A stretch of 64,000 nt of DNA from Vicugna pacos (GCF_048564905.1 NC_133014.1:2108001-2172000), one strand, 5' to 3'. Shown: positions 35,308 to 47,538, counted from the stretch's first letter. Made by a program: numbers and translations. Notes: a model not told the origin generated them from the sequence alone.

Positions 35308-36903
35308 AAACCATGCTCTACAGTAGGGTATGTATAAATTATTTAAATTATATTGTATCACCAATTAATTTGAAGGTGCTTTTATAAAGTGACCCTTAAT
35401 TCTCTTGTCCTCTCATACTGCGACAAATGTATAATAAATAGAAACCAATAGGGATTACTCCAGTCTGAACTCACATCTCACAGAACTTTAATCATTGAAT
35501 GAACCATTTACAGCAGTTACAATATTGGGATCCAGTTTCGAGGCTATAAACTCTATTGTTGAAATGAACTCTAAATTTGAACTGAACTGTTATCCCTAGA
35601 GTGCCTTGTTCTGTTAATCAATCTATTGGATCAATACACGCTGCAGCATTTTCAATAGCTGTCTAAATTTTAATCACTTGGAGTTTGGAGTTTGTTTTAT
35701 ACACTGGGGCCACCACAACCAATTTTTTAAGCCATTAAAAACTATGTTATCCCTTAATACTCAGTTCTTTACTTTAGAGGGTAAATGCTTAAAGCACCAT
35801 AGGGTCTCCTCATTTTATACGGCTCACACCTCTTATTGGGAAGGTCGATTTCACTGATGAAGAGATACTAAAACCTCCTCCCAACTCCTTACTTGGAAAA
35901 TGAATGATTATGCTACCTTGGCAGGGTCAGGAAACCATGGCCATCAAACACGTCCATGGTCAGGCAGTGCCTCGAAGACTAGAAGTGCCAGAGGTAATCT
36001 TTCGGGTAAACAGGCAGGACTTGTGGTTGCCAAGTTCCTTTTACTGTTCAAAAAATCTTTCCTAGAAATTCATACCTGTGTTAGATTAAGAATTGTTTTT
36101 ATAAATAATTAAATATTGATTAGGGTTTATTTTACTGTAAACTGTCAGTAACTTATTCATTCTGATATAAGTTTATGCAAGGACAAATATTTCTTGCTGC
36201 CCATGTGAAGAGTATTGCTTTTACTAATTAATAGATTAGTCTGGTATTAAATAATGAGGGTTTTCTTTGTTTTGGGGGGGTACTTTGTTTGTTTGTTTTC
36301 GCTATTGGTATTGTGATGAATGAGTTCTTGACCTTGAATACTTGCCCTTTTGGGGGGGTGGCTTTATTTATTTATTTAATGGAGGTCCTGGGGATTGAAC
36401 CCAGGACCTTGTGCATGCTACACACACACTCTACACTGAGCTACACCTTCCCCAACCTTGAATACTTTCTTAATGAGTGGCTGTTTTTAAGCCAACTACA
36501 ACATTGTTTATACTTATTCTCTTAGAGTTTTTATCCTGTATTTAAAAACCAGTACCTTTTTTAAAAACATTAAACATTATATTAAAAGTTATATTCTTAA
36601 TTAATAATTAAAACTCAACTAAAATTCTTTTCTGAACAACCTGCTATCAGCAGCCTTGTTAGGTTTACTACGTCTACTCATAAATCTTCTATTTTACATA
36701 TACATGAGTTTGTTCCACTAAACTGTTCATAAGTACCTCATCTGGGTTCAAGGTATTTAACTTATTTCATCATTCCCTAATGGTAATTTATACTACCAGA
36801 TTCAAATGTCTATCTTCTATACATTAGATGATAAATGAATCTTTAATTTACTTATGACAGTTAAATTTGGTAGGAAGCCTGGGCTAGTTTTACCTCAAAT
36901 TTT
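35308..36903 (-). pseudogene. NUMT 16S rRNA, interrupted by a SINE
   Basis: Inverted large-subunit rRNA with conserved blocks: 'gggattactccagtctgaac', 'actgttatccctagagtgcc', 'attatgctaccttggcaggg', 'cataaatcttctattttaca'. The SINE at 36,344-36,454 interrupts it. Length without the SINE is about 1.47 kb, a little short of mitochondrial 16S (about 1.57 kb), implying deletions. Confidence 0.93.
36344..36454 (-). mobile_element. Camelid SINE inserted in NUMT 16S
   Basis: Inverted 111-bp SINE ('ggaggtcctggggattgaac' and 'ctacactgagctacaccttc', T-rich tail at the left). It is flanked by an exact 13-bp target duplication of 16S sequence, ACCTTGAATACTT, at 36,331-36,343 and 36,455-36,467. The lineage-specific SINE shows that the NUMT was already in the nucleus when this camelid SINE family was moving. 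Confidence 0.93.
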
Positions 36904-36970
36904 TCATGAAGTATGGAATCTACTGGGTATAAACTAGGTGCTTTTCTTTAAACTACACTTTGATGTATCC
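36904..36970 (-). pseudogene. NUMT tRNA-Val
   Basis: Inverted tRNA-Val between 16S and 12S ('ctaggtgcttttctttaaac', 'tacactttg'). Confidence 0.82.
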
Positions 36971-37925
36971 AAGCACACTTTCCAGGTGCCCAACTTGTAA
37001 TGATTCCTCCCCTCTTTAATATCTACTACTTGTTAATGGGTTATGAAAAGTTATCACTATTTGAGGAGGGTCATGAGCTGAGTGTGCCTGCTTCATGGCC
37101 TGATTGTATCAGGCACTCTTAATTTACAACTAAGTTCTTCCTTGGTATTTCATCACAATTTTGTACATATTATTTTGTACTCAAGGTAGAAAATAAAACC
37201 CTTGTCTTCCCACCTCATAGGTTACACCTAGACCTAACATTTTTATATCTGATCATTATGATTCCTATCGCTCCTTTTGGGGGTTTGCTGAAGATGCTGG
37301 TACATAGACATACAGACTGTGTTCGTGGTGAGAGTGGTGAGGTTTATCAGATTTTATGGATTATAAACACCATAGGAAGCGCCACAAATTCTTTTAGTTT
37401 TTTGTATTATGCTAGTATTCATCTGGCCAATAATTTTGTTATAATTATTTTATTTTGATTTAAAGATAAGTATAGTTGGATATCTACCTCCATACTAACA
37501 CATGGACACTACTTTGAATCTTTACTAACCTGCAATAAGGAATGTTAAAGTCATTTTAGTAGCTTATTTTCACTTTAGCTATGGCTTTGCACACCTTAGC
37601 TAGGACTTAACTTTATCTTGCAATACTCTTAGCACCTGTCACACTGACTTTCTATTATTTGAGGTTCATGTTATGACAGTGGTGCCTGGTATGAAAATTT
37701 ACCAACCATAATTACTTATGATAACCTAGTCAAACTCAATTTTTATCATTGCCATTTCCCATAGGGGCATGGTTCAGTGAGGCATTGAAAGATACTTCTA
37801 GGCTGCTTGATATTTGCTCATTTTATTCTTTTAAAAGATTTAGAGGGCATTCTCACAGGAATGCAGAAACTTGCATGTGTAGTTTTATTACAAGTTATTA
37901 GAAAGGCTGGAACAAAATCTATATG
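36971..37925 (-). pseudogene. NUMT 12S rRNA
   Basis: Inverted small-subunit rRNA, about 955 bp as in mitochondria. The 3' end block is 'cacactttccaggtgcccaa', then 'gtttgctgaagatgctggta' and 'cataggttacacctagacct'; the 5' end is 'agaaaggctggaacaaaatc' at about 37,900. Confidence 0.93.
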
Positions 37926-37995
37926 TTTATAGAGTCAGTAAACTCATCGAGGCATTTTCAGTGCCTTGCTTTAATTATTAAGCTACATCAGCAGG
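37926..37995 (-). pseudogene. NUMT tRNA-Phe
   Basis: Inverted tRNA-Phe: 'actcatcgaggcattttcag' (anticodon arm) and 'gctttaattattaagctaca' (5' side). Well preserved in comparison with the rest. Confidence 0.92.
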
Positions 37996-38550
37996 TTGAG
38001 TAGGATTTTCTACATATAAGATTTATGTATTTAACTGATATCTTGGTATTTGGCATAGTAGTTCACATTGCGTGAAAATTAGTATTAAAATATATAATAT
38101 TGCTTTTGGAGGCTATTACAATGTACTGTATTTTTTATTTTGCTCAAAGTAAATAGCAGATCTAGAGGTATGCCTATTGATATAAGCCTTATTTATCTAA
38201 ACAGTTGACTGATAGAGTTAAAAGGCTACTTTGCAGTCACACTAACTGGATTGGTGAAGTAAGGGCAGTATGTTCGTTAGATGAGTTAGTTGAATCTTAC
38301 ATAGTTATATCCCTTGCCTTTTTTGGGGGTGTTGGCAAAGTAATAAGGACAGACAAAGTATGAGATTAAGCAGTAGGTAGGGGGTTGATAAAGCAAGCTG
38401 TTTACTGATTCTCATGTGGACATGTATGTATAATTTTTCAATGTCCTGTGACCACTGACTCAATTACACATAATGATGGTCAATGATGTTGGTAAATAGT
38501 ATTCAGTTTAAACAGCTACAGATTACTTGACTGTGTTAAGGCCTCTGATG
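37996..38550 (-). pseudogene. NUMT control-region fragment
   Basis: Beyond tRNA-Phe comes control-region sequence with 'cttgccttttttgggggtgt' (conserved sequence block-like) and 'caatgtcctgtgaccactga', as in the mammalian D-loop. It ends at about 38,550, where L1-type sequence resumes. The exact junction is not sharp. Confidence 0.75.
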
Positions 38551-38579
38551 ACCATAACTGAATCACAGCATTCCCCCAA

Positions 38580-41420
38580 CAACTATCACTTGGTTCAGCA
38601 ACTTCCCTCATATATATGCATATATGGAAAAAATTTAGAATAGGTGTTCAAATAAAAAAAAATGGTACACTACACTAATAGTAATGGCAGCATTATTTGA
38701 AATAGCCCAAAGGTAGAAACTATTCAAATGTCCATCAGTGGATGAAGGGATATGCAAAATACTGTGGATCCATAAACTTTCATATAATTCTGCCAATGAA
38801 AGAAATACCGTAAAATGGTGCAGCCACTGTGGAAAACAGTATGGCGGTTCCTCAAAAACTTAAACACAGAATTAACGTATCATCTGTTGATTCAACTTCA
38901 GGGTATAAACCCGAAAGGTTTGAAAGCAGAGACTGAAAAACACACTTCTACAGTCATGTTCATACCAGCACTACTCACACTGGCCAAACAATGTAAGCAA
39001 CCCAAGTGTCCATAGATGGATGATTCCATACACAAAATGTAGTATATACACAATTAAGTAGGATTCAGTCTTTAAAACTAAGGTAATTCTGACACATACT
39101 ACAACGTGGATGAAACTTGATGATATTCAAGGGAAACAAACCAAACCAAAAAAGGACAAACACTCTATGATTCTACCAAAATGAGGTTTCTGTATAAGTC
39201 TAATTCAATAACAAAAACTACAATGTACTTGCCAGGGAGTTAGGAGTTAGTGTCTAATGGATAAAGTTTCACCTGGGGAAACTAAAAAACTAATGGAGAT
39301 GAATGCTGAGAATATTTCTACAACAATGTAAATGTAGTTAATATCCCAAAACTATATGACATAAATGTAATGAGGCTATATACTTAAAGCAGTTTAAATG
39401 GTAAATGTTATATGGAATAGATTTAATCACAATGAAAAATATTATGTACTGATATTTGTTACAACATGGATGAACAATGAAAACATCCTAAGAAAAAGAA
39501 GCCATACAGAAAAGGCCACCCATATCATACTTATCTTGTGCCCTTTGATTTGATCAAAGTTGTGAAAATAAGGGAAAGTCTCAAGAACAGTTCCAGGGGA
39601 AAAAAACAAAACAAAACACTGTATCGGAATGGGAAAACCCATTGCCATACAGCTGGAGCAGGTGCTGACAGTGGAACTGAGCCTGTGGTCTGCATTATGA
39701 AGTGAAAACCATAATGATTCCTCATTTGGATGTTACATGGTGACTCACTGAGATTGTCTCTACTTGAGGTAAAAACACACTAGAGATTGTCATAAGAAGT
39801 GGCATACGTGCTTCATCAATGATGAGTGAGAAACCTGAGCTTACAGATAGAGCACATTGCAATGCTACTGCACATTTTCTGTAAGTTTAAAATTATTGGA
39901 AAGTAAATAATTTTAAATCAACCATGTCAAAATCATTACAGAAAAGTAGAGAAAACATCAAAATTCACTATAGAGCCCAAGCCTTCTCCAGTTCCAGTTG
40001 ATCCAAAACGGTTAAGCTAATTACTCTTGCAGAAATCTACAAATTATTAAGAGGCACCATAAGATAACATCATAAGCCACTGTGTCTTGGGTGTTGTAAA
40101 TGACTTGGATATGATAAAAAAAAACAGTGGCAATTTTGAATTCTACTTTTCCACATCAAAATACCAACAAAAAAACCTTTTAAAAAGTAATAAATAACTT
40201 TAGTAAAGCTGCATGATGCAATATCAATACACAAAAATCAATTTACTTTCTGTACACTAGTAAAGAAGTTTCAGAAAGAGAAATTAATAAAGCAATGCCA
40301 TTTAACAACTGCTCCAAAAATTTTTTTAAAAATACCTAGGAATAAAATTAACCAAGGATGTGAAAGGCCTGCACATGGAAAGTTATAAAACACTGATAAA
40401 GAAATTGAAGAGGACACACACAAAATAAAAGTTGTGCTCATGCACTAGAAGAACACTACTATAACATTCATGAAGCCTAAGCAGTGTACACATTAACTGC
40501 AAACTCTACAAAATTCAAATGGCTTTTTTTCCCACAGAAACAAAAAACAAGAAATACTACCATTTGTATGGAACAAAAAAGAACCTGGAATAGCCTAAGC
40601 AATCTTGAGAAGGGAGAACACAGTTGGAGGTGTCTCCCTCCCTGACTTCATACTACATTAGGAAGCTACAGTCTCCAGCAGAGATACAGTAAGATATTGG
40701 CACAAAAATAGGCACACGGACCAGAGGAACAGAATAGGGAGCACAGAAATAAACTCATCTTTATGTTGTCGGTTAATTCATGGCAAAAGAGCCAAGAACA
40801 CAAAATGGGAAAAGGACAGTCTCCTCAATAAATGGTGCCAATAACATTGGACACCATACCCCCAAAAATGACACTAGACACTCTCAATACTAAACACAAA
40901 ATTAAGTAAATTCCAAATTTCTCCACATCAAGCCCTTCCTCTGCTAGATCCTCTGAAAATGGAAACCCTTAGCTGTAACTTCACACAGGAAGCCTCTGCC
41001 CACTTTTTCCACACCTTTTATTCCCACAGTGATGCCTCCTGGTGATTCCTGAAGACGTCTGCCTTCTGTCTGTGTGGACTTGGTTGGTCAAGCGTTGTGC
41101 TGAAGCTGAAACCACGGTGGGTCCTGAAGAGACCCAGCCTCCACCAGCCCAGCAAGGAGCCAAGTTCCCACAGGAGCCAAGCCCCTCAGCGAGACACACA
41201 CACACACACACACACACACCCTGAGGGTCAGAGAACAGGTGTGGTGCCACCTGCTGGCCAGCTGGGAGCTGCAGGCCACAACAACTCAGTTTTTACCACT
41301 TACACCAAAATGTATTCTAAATTGTCCATAGATAATTATGAAATGCACATCTGTAAATATGCTAAAAGAAAACATGTAAGAAAATCTACATAACCTTGTC
41401 TAGGTGATGAACTTTTACAA
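38580..41420 (+). repeat. Composite unit copy A (L1 3' end, linker, L1 ORF2, linker)
   Basis: Order: old L1 3' UTR (38,590-39,430), a non-L1 linker with 'gaggcaccataagataacat' (to about 40,150), L1 ORF2 3' sequence (40,170-40,890), and a GC-richer linker (40,900-41,280) with 'cacacaggaagcctctgccc' and a (CA)n tract at 41,199-41,219. L1 text then resumes. The same order, including both linkers, recurs at about 41.4-44.5 kb and in part at 54.2-58.0 kb. Shared junctions point to duplication of one composite segment, not to separate L1 insertions. Confidence 0.65.
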
Positions 41421-44400
41421 AAATCCCCAAGTCTATCCACAGAAATAAAATATATATCATGGAATTTAAAAAATTAAAAATTTAACTCTGTTTATGACCT
41501 TATTCAGAAAATCTAAAGACAAGACACATATTGAGAACAATAAGTTTACAAAACACATAACTGATTGAGGGTATAGACTCAAATTACACCAAGAACTTTA
41601 CAACAAACAACCCCAATAAAAATAGGTAAAGATCTTAAACATCTCTCCAAAGAAAATACACAGATAGTAAATAAGCATATAAAAATATTCTAAAAATCAT
41701 ATACTATTAGGGAGTTGCAAATTAAAACAATGATGATATAACACTGCACGCTTATTAGAACCACTAAACTCAAAAAAAAAAATGACATTACTTGTGATTG
41801 ATGGAAGATGAAAAAAAAAAAAACAGGAACTCACCCTCACTGCAGGTGGAATGCATGTGTGGCTACTTTGAAAGAAAGTTTGGCAGTTTTTTCCAAAGCT
41901 AGCCAATGCTCACTTGAGAATCCAACATTGTACCTCTAGTATTTAGACAATTACTTTGAAAAAGTCTCCAAACAAAAACTAGCATGCAATTATGCACAGC
42001 AACGCTATTCATAGACTAAAAACTAAAATATGAGGATGTCCTTCCATGCATGAATACATAAGCAAGTTGGGGTACACCCATGTGAAGCAGGGCAAATGAC
42101 ACCCTGAAATATATCTTTGGCATGAAGATTACAATGGGCAGGTTTCTTAAAAAATAAGACAAATGAGACTCTATGAAACCCAAGTCAGGACTGCCTTTTG
42201 TGAGGCAAACTTACATTTATAAGGAAAATCTCCATTTGAAAAGTAATCTTCCCTTCTGTACCAGGAATAGAAGGAAGACTAAATAAACCTCAAAAAACTT
42301 ATCAATAGAGAAGGCTAAGATTTAACTCCACATAATAAACATAACCTTCCTTTCTTTTGGTATTAGATAGAGATGGTATTTCAGGTGCTGTCTTGTCTTC
42401 GGCTTCAGGGAATTACTCAATTTCCTGGGCATCTCCTATGCTTAAAGTAGGTACACAAGTTACTGAACTTGTTTGTACAATTATGTAAAAGCAGTTAATA
42501 CAACAAAATGTGTACTTGAAATGATTTCAATTAAAAGTATCATATTACGTATTTTTAATCACAATGAAAATAATGTTGGAATGTAGGACTGATATAATTT
42601 ACAACATTAATAAACACTGAAAAGATCCCTAGTGAAAAAAGCCATAAAGAAAAGTTCTCCCAGATCACATGGTCATCATGTATCCTTTAAATCCATCAAG
42701 GTTGTCAAAATCAGAGTCTCAGTAACAAATCCAGAAAAAGAAAACAAGCAGCTAGACAAAGTGGTGACAGTTGAAGTGGGCGAGTGGATTACATAATAAT
42801 GTGGAAACCATACGACTTCTTCATCTGTGGGTTCCTCAGGAGTCTATCCCTGTTTTGGGTAAAACACCCTACAGTATTTTGTATGAAGTGGCAACTATGA
42901 GTAGTTTCTATCATCATAGAAATTACTGGAAAGTTCATTACTTTTCAAGACAACTATATCAGTACCGCAGCAGAGAAATTGATAAGTCAGACATTAAACC
43001 TTGTTATAGAGGCCAAAACTTACCCAGACCGAGGTCAGCCAGAGGTGTGATGCTCATCGCCCTTGTAGGAGTCCACTTGTTATTAAGAGGCACCGTGGGA
43101 TAAGTATACCAGTAGCCACCAAGTCTTGGATCCTCTGCATGACCTGGGATGCAGGAGAAACGGTGAGATTTTAAAATTACAATTTTCCACAACACTTAAC
43201 AAACAGTTGTTAAAATAAATAAATTCAGTAAAGTTCAATATGAAATCAATGTACAAAACTCAGTTGCATTTCTATACACTAATAATAACCCATCAGAAGG
43301 AAAATTTAAGGAAACAATCACATTTATAATTGTATCAAAAAGAAGAAAATAACTAGGAACAAATTTAACCAAGGATGTGAAAGACCTGTGCTCAAAAAAC
43401 TATAAACCATTGAAAAATAAGTTAAAGAAGACAAAAATAAACAGAAAAATATTCTGTACTCCTGGATTGGGAGAATTACTATTACTAAATTAATGATTCT
43501 ACCCAAAGATATCAACAAATTCACTGCAACATCAATATAATACTCAATGATATTTTTCAATGAAATAGAAATAACAATCCTACTATTAATATAGAACAAC
43601 TAAGAACCCTGAATAGCCAAAGAAGTGATGAGAAAGAAGGACACAACTGGAGACATCTCCCTCCCTAGCATCAAACTGTATCATGGAGCTGTAGTAACCA
43701 CAACAGTGAGGAACTGGCACAAACACAGACATGTGGATGAGAGTAACAGCATAAAGAGCCCAGAAATAAATCCACATGGCTGCGGTCAGTTAATTCATGA
43801 AAATGGGACCAAGAACATGCAAAAAGGGAAGGACACTCCCCAAAATAAACATTGCCAGGAAAATGGGACACCATGCACCAAAGAACATCAATAGTCGCCA
43901 CCTGCATTGCACACAAAACTAACTAAAACCCACAGTTTTCCACATCAACTCTTTCTGAGGTTCCTCTGAAGACAGAACTCCCCTGAGCAGTCAGCTGCAC
44001 ACAGGAAGCTTCTCCCCACTTTGTCTTTTTTTCCTCATGGTGTCTTTTCACAGCAATGCCCAAGAAAACTCAGCTCATGACAGCATGGACAGAGCCCCTC
44101 TGTCTAGAAGATGAAGCCCTGACAGTCCTGAAGAGTCCAAGCCCCTGCTGGCTGTACAAGGGGCCAAGTCCATGGGCAGAAGGCACCTGTGCCCTGTGGG
44201 TCAGAGGTGGATTTGGCACCCTACTGTGGACCATCAGAAAAGTTCAGGGAACGCTGAGCTTACAAAGCCCAGAGACCTCATCCTGAATGCAGTTCTGCTT
44301 TACCCATAGTGCCTTCGGAAATTCAAACTGAAACACAGCCAAATAGCTCACTATGTTGTCTCAAAAGCTGGTTAAGGAGCAATTAATTTAAAAAAAATAA

Positions 44401-44560
44401 CATATAGAATGAAAAGAACATAGTCACAAACTACAACTGATAGCAAAATTCACTCATGATTGCCCATAGACAAATTTAAATGGCAAAACTATAAAAGTCT
44501 TAAAAGGAAAAGGGAGAAAATCTGTAAGACCTTGAGTCTGGTGATGAGTTTTAACTCACA
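41421..44560 (+). repeat. Composite unit copy B
   Basis: Repeats the order of copy A about 3.0-3.1 kb downstream. 'gaggcacc' anchors lie at 40,052 and 43,087 (offset 3,035), and 'cacacaggaagc' anchors at 40,982 and 43,998 (offset 3,016). 43,600-43,890 is L1 ORF2 sequence ('NWHKHRHVDESNSIKSPEIN'). Copy B has an additional block of about 400 bp at 42,090-42,480 not seen in A. Divergence between copies is visibly large, so the duplication is old. Confidence 0.65.
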
Positions 44561-45250
44561 ACAACAAATGCCTATCAACAAATCAACACAAAATTAATAA
44601 TATGGACTTTATAGAACTATAAACTTCTACTCTTTGAAAGGTCTTATTCATAAAGGCAAAAGAGAAACCACAAACTAGGAGAAAGTATTTGCAAAATGCA
44701 TATCTGATAAAGGATTTGTACTCAAATTATACCAATAAAATCTAGAACAAACAACTCCATTAAAAATGGGTAAAGACAGAAACAAACATCAAGCTAAAGA
44801 AGGTATACAGGTAGTAAATAATCATGCAAAAATATATTCAAGATCCTAGTGGAAGACAAGTATGTCCAACTTTGAAAGACAGTTTGGCAGTTTCTTCCAA
44901 AATTAACATTCTCAACTTCAAATCAAAAAAAAAAGCTCTTAAATTTAGACATCTGCTTTGAAGAACTGTTCAAACAAAAACTAACGTCAAGTAATGCACA
45001 GGAGGTCTATTCATAATGGCTTAGAAACTCATGCGGTCAGTATGCCCGCCTGTAGATGAACTCATAAGTAAAGTAGTGCACATTCATGTCACGGGGAGCA
45101 GAATATGCCACCCCCCAAATAGGTCTCTAGCCTAATAACTACTACAATCTGAGTAATTTAAAAAAAAAAAAAGACTCTCAGAAAACTGAGTAGAGGTTGC
45201 CATTTTGAGGGACATTTTCATTTCTTACAGAAATATTACAGAAATAAGTC
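44561..45250 (+). repeat. Composite unit, third partial copy
   Basis: After copy B the sequence restarts the L1 portion of the unit ('aaagacagtttggcagtttc', 'aacaaaaactaacgtcaagt', 'gaactcataagtaaagtagt'). It matches 41,640-42,100 of copy B and enters the same extra block ('agaatatgccaccccccaaa'). It fades into unrecognised sequence. Confidence 0.55.
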
Positions 45251-46760
45251 AATTAAGTGATCAAGTAAGCAGCAGTGTCACAGGATGGAATACAGGCTGT
45301 AACAAAGAATCTGTATTAGAAATAAATGAAAACACTCACTGATGCTGGTGGAGCAAAAGATGCCGGCCTCAGTAACTGCAGGAATGAACAGAATGTGTAG
45401 GCTAAAGGGAAAACATACTGCACATAAACAGTGGAACCTATGAGATCCACCCCAGAGGTAGGAGCTAAGACTGCTGAAACCGCTCCTCTGGAGTACAATG
45501 AGAAATGAACTGAATGAATGGAAGAGGGTGGGAACCAGGATTCTACTGTCTGACTGGGAGTTGCAGATAAGCAGTGGGGGAGATGTACACTGTCTATATG
45601 ATAATGGATCAAGTTGGAGGCATCAGTATAAACCCGTCTTCTGCTTAATATGAATACAGACAGTTTCACATAGAAATCTTTATAATTAGGAGTGTATACT
45701 ATTGGGAAGGGGGAAATTTCAATCTTTCTCCCTCTTGACATCTTGTGGCTGGACTAATAATAAAACTAACACAAGACAGAGTCACAGGAGAAGAAATTTT
45801 AATTCCTACACACAAAATGCATAGAAATGCAAAGTAAGAGGTAGTGAAAACAGGCAGATTTTATACATCTAGAAAACTTTAATAAATTTGTTAGGAATTG
45901 ACAGCCCAAAGAAATGTAGTTTTTGGGTACTCAATTAATGAGGAGTCTAAACAGAGTTAGGGCTTGGGATGGTAAATTGCAGAAGTTACAAGTTGTGTTT
46001 ATATGCACTTCTAAACCTTTCATGTGACAGACTTATTTCCTGCTTTTAGGGAGATGGGGGGGTCAGAGTGTCCCTCTTGCTTTGGCCATTCCTAAGTAAC
46101 TTAAATTTAAAACACTATGTGGTTGTGGCAGATTTGGGGTGGGGGGACAGTGCTCCCTGAGCAACAATACACTAAGGTGGGAACACATGCACACACTTCC
46201 TTGCATTGTCAGCTGAGAGCATTTTCCTCCCATATGTTAAGTACTTAATGCCATTCTCTAATGAAAGGAATCAGGACTCTGAAGAAATGGTTTATACTAG
46301 GACTGAGACAGTTAGTGTATGAGCCAGGATAATGTTGAATATTGTATCAGAAAGTAAGGAAGAACCAGGGGGGAAGAAAACCCAAAATATGGAATAATCT
46401 CAAAGGAAACAGGAGCCAATGAAAAGAGGTCACTCTCAATAGCCAAAGCAGGAATAAACTGAGCAACCAAAATCTGCAGTGCTGGATTATAACCAAAAGA
46501 TTAAAATAACTGTCCAGATGTCCACAATGGTGAAGTTAAATGATGATATAGGGTTTTTTTTTTAATAAATGAGATTGAATAGAAAATTCCTATGCAGAAG
46601 AATTCCTAATAATCCATGACATCCATCAAGGAGGTGGAGTTAAGCCCCCTCTCCTGAAGTGTAGGTTCTATACAGTGACCTCCTGTTTAGATCAGAAGCA
46701 AGAAAAGTCTGAGATCCCACTGCTAGGCATGTATCCAGAGCAACACTCTAAAGTGAAAAA
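45251..46760. other. Unrecognised, repeat-like stretch
   Basis: Includes a 141-codon minus-strand open frame at 45,316-45,741 with no recognisable motif, and sequence at 45,740-46,170 that has the look of an old LTR or MER-type repeat. No family is assigned. I do not call a gene. Confidence 0.3.
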
Positions 46761-46961
46761 ACACATGCACTAACTGATTTTTTTTTTACAACAGTGAGCA
46801 ACATTAAATTGGGGAAAAAATTGTTTTCAATAAATGCTGCCAGGCAATTGTCTATCCAGTGAAAATGTTTCATTTCCAAGAGAAATGAAATTGGATCCTT
46901 GCTTCATACCACACGCAAAATTAACTCAAGATACATAAAAACCTTAAATTTAAAGAGTGGT

Positions 46962-47309
46962 AAAGTGACAATTAGCCCTTTTCTGCTGATTCCACATTTG
47001 CAGAAGCAGCCAACTTCAGATAAAAAATAATAATAATTTGAGAAAGTTCTATAAAGAAAAACTTGAATTTGTGGCATGCCAGAAGCTTGAAATAACATTA
47101 TATTTTCTTCACAATTATTTACATATCATTTACATTGTATTAGGTATTATAAGTGATCTAGAGATGATTTTAAGTATACAGGAAGACGTGTGTAGATTAT
47201 TTGCAAATACTACACCATTTTATATAATGGATTTGATCACCAACAGATATTTAGTATCCACAGGGTGTCCTGAAACTAATACCTCACAAATAGGGAGGGA
47301 AGCTGTATA
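46962..47309. mobile_element. MER2-like (TcMar-Tigger) non-autonomous DNA transposon
   Basis: An internal block typical of this MITE-type family: 'tgtattaggtattataagtg', 'atttgcaaatactacaccat', 'tatataatggatttgatc', with degraded terminal inverted repeats. No transposase. The same element lies at 54,615-54,929. Confidence 0.6.
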
Positions 47310-47404
47310 AACTCTCAAAGAAACAATGGGGATAAGTCATCATGACCTTGGATTTAGTCATTTTCTTAGATCTGATAGGAAACACAAGCAAGGAAAGAAA
47401 ACAG

Positions 47405-47538
47405 CTCACAGGGGAAAAAAAAATGTGACAATGAATATACGTATGTTCATGTATAACTGAAAAATTGTGCTCTACACTGGAATTTGACACAACATTGTAA
47501 AATGACTATAACTCAACATAAAAATGTTTTTAAAAAAA
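47405..47538 (+). mobile_element. Short L1 3' tail
   Basis: 'aactgaaaaattgtgctcta', 'tttgacacaacattgtaaaa', 'tgactataactcaacataaa' then poly-A: the same L1 3' end variant as the insertion in the NUMT and at 57,046. Confidence 0.75.

Larger units (their letters stand above)
31275..38550 (-). pseudogene. NUMT: nuclear copy of about 6.2 kb of mitochondrial DNA
   Basis: Reading the minus strand gives the vertebrate mitochondrial order: control region, tRNA-Phe, 12S, tRNA-Val, 16S, tRNA-Leu(UUR), ND1, Ile, Gln, Met, ND2, Trp, Ala, Asn, OriL, Cys, Tyr, 5' part of COX1. Every gene boundary is in place, with no spacers between the tRNAs, which only mitochondrial DNA shows. Subtracting a 913-bp L1, a 111-bp SINE and a microsatellite leaves about 6.2 kb. 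The protein genes are broken by stops and indels, and tRNA stems and anticodons are eroded, so this is an old DNA transfer. No target duplication is seen, as expected for end-joining insertion. The outer limits are accurate to perhaps 20-50 bp. Confidence 0.95.

Noticed and set aside
32735-37995. Mitochondrial-type tRNAs as functional nuclear tRNA genes
   Set aside because: They lie in mitochondrial order inside a NUMT and lack nuclear polymerase III context; several have damaged stems or anticodons.
41199-41219. Regular short repeats as a possible CRISPR-like or satellite array
   Set aside because: It is a simple (CA)n tract. No spaced direct repeats of CRISPR type exist anywhere in the window, and the genome is mammalian.
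45316-45741. 141-codon minus-strand open frame
   Set aside because: No recognisable motif, no promoter, and it lies in repeat-like sequence next to duplicated units.
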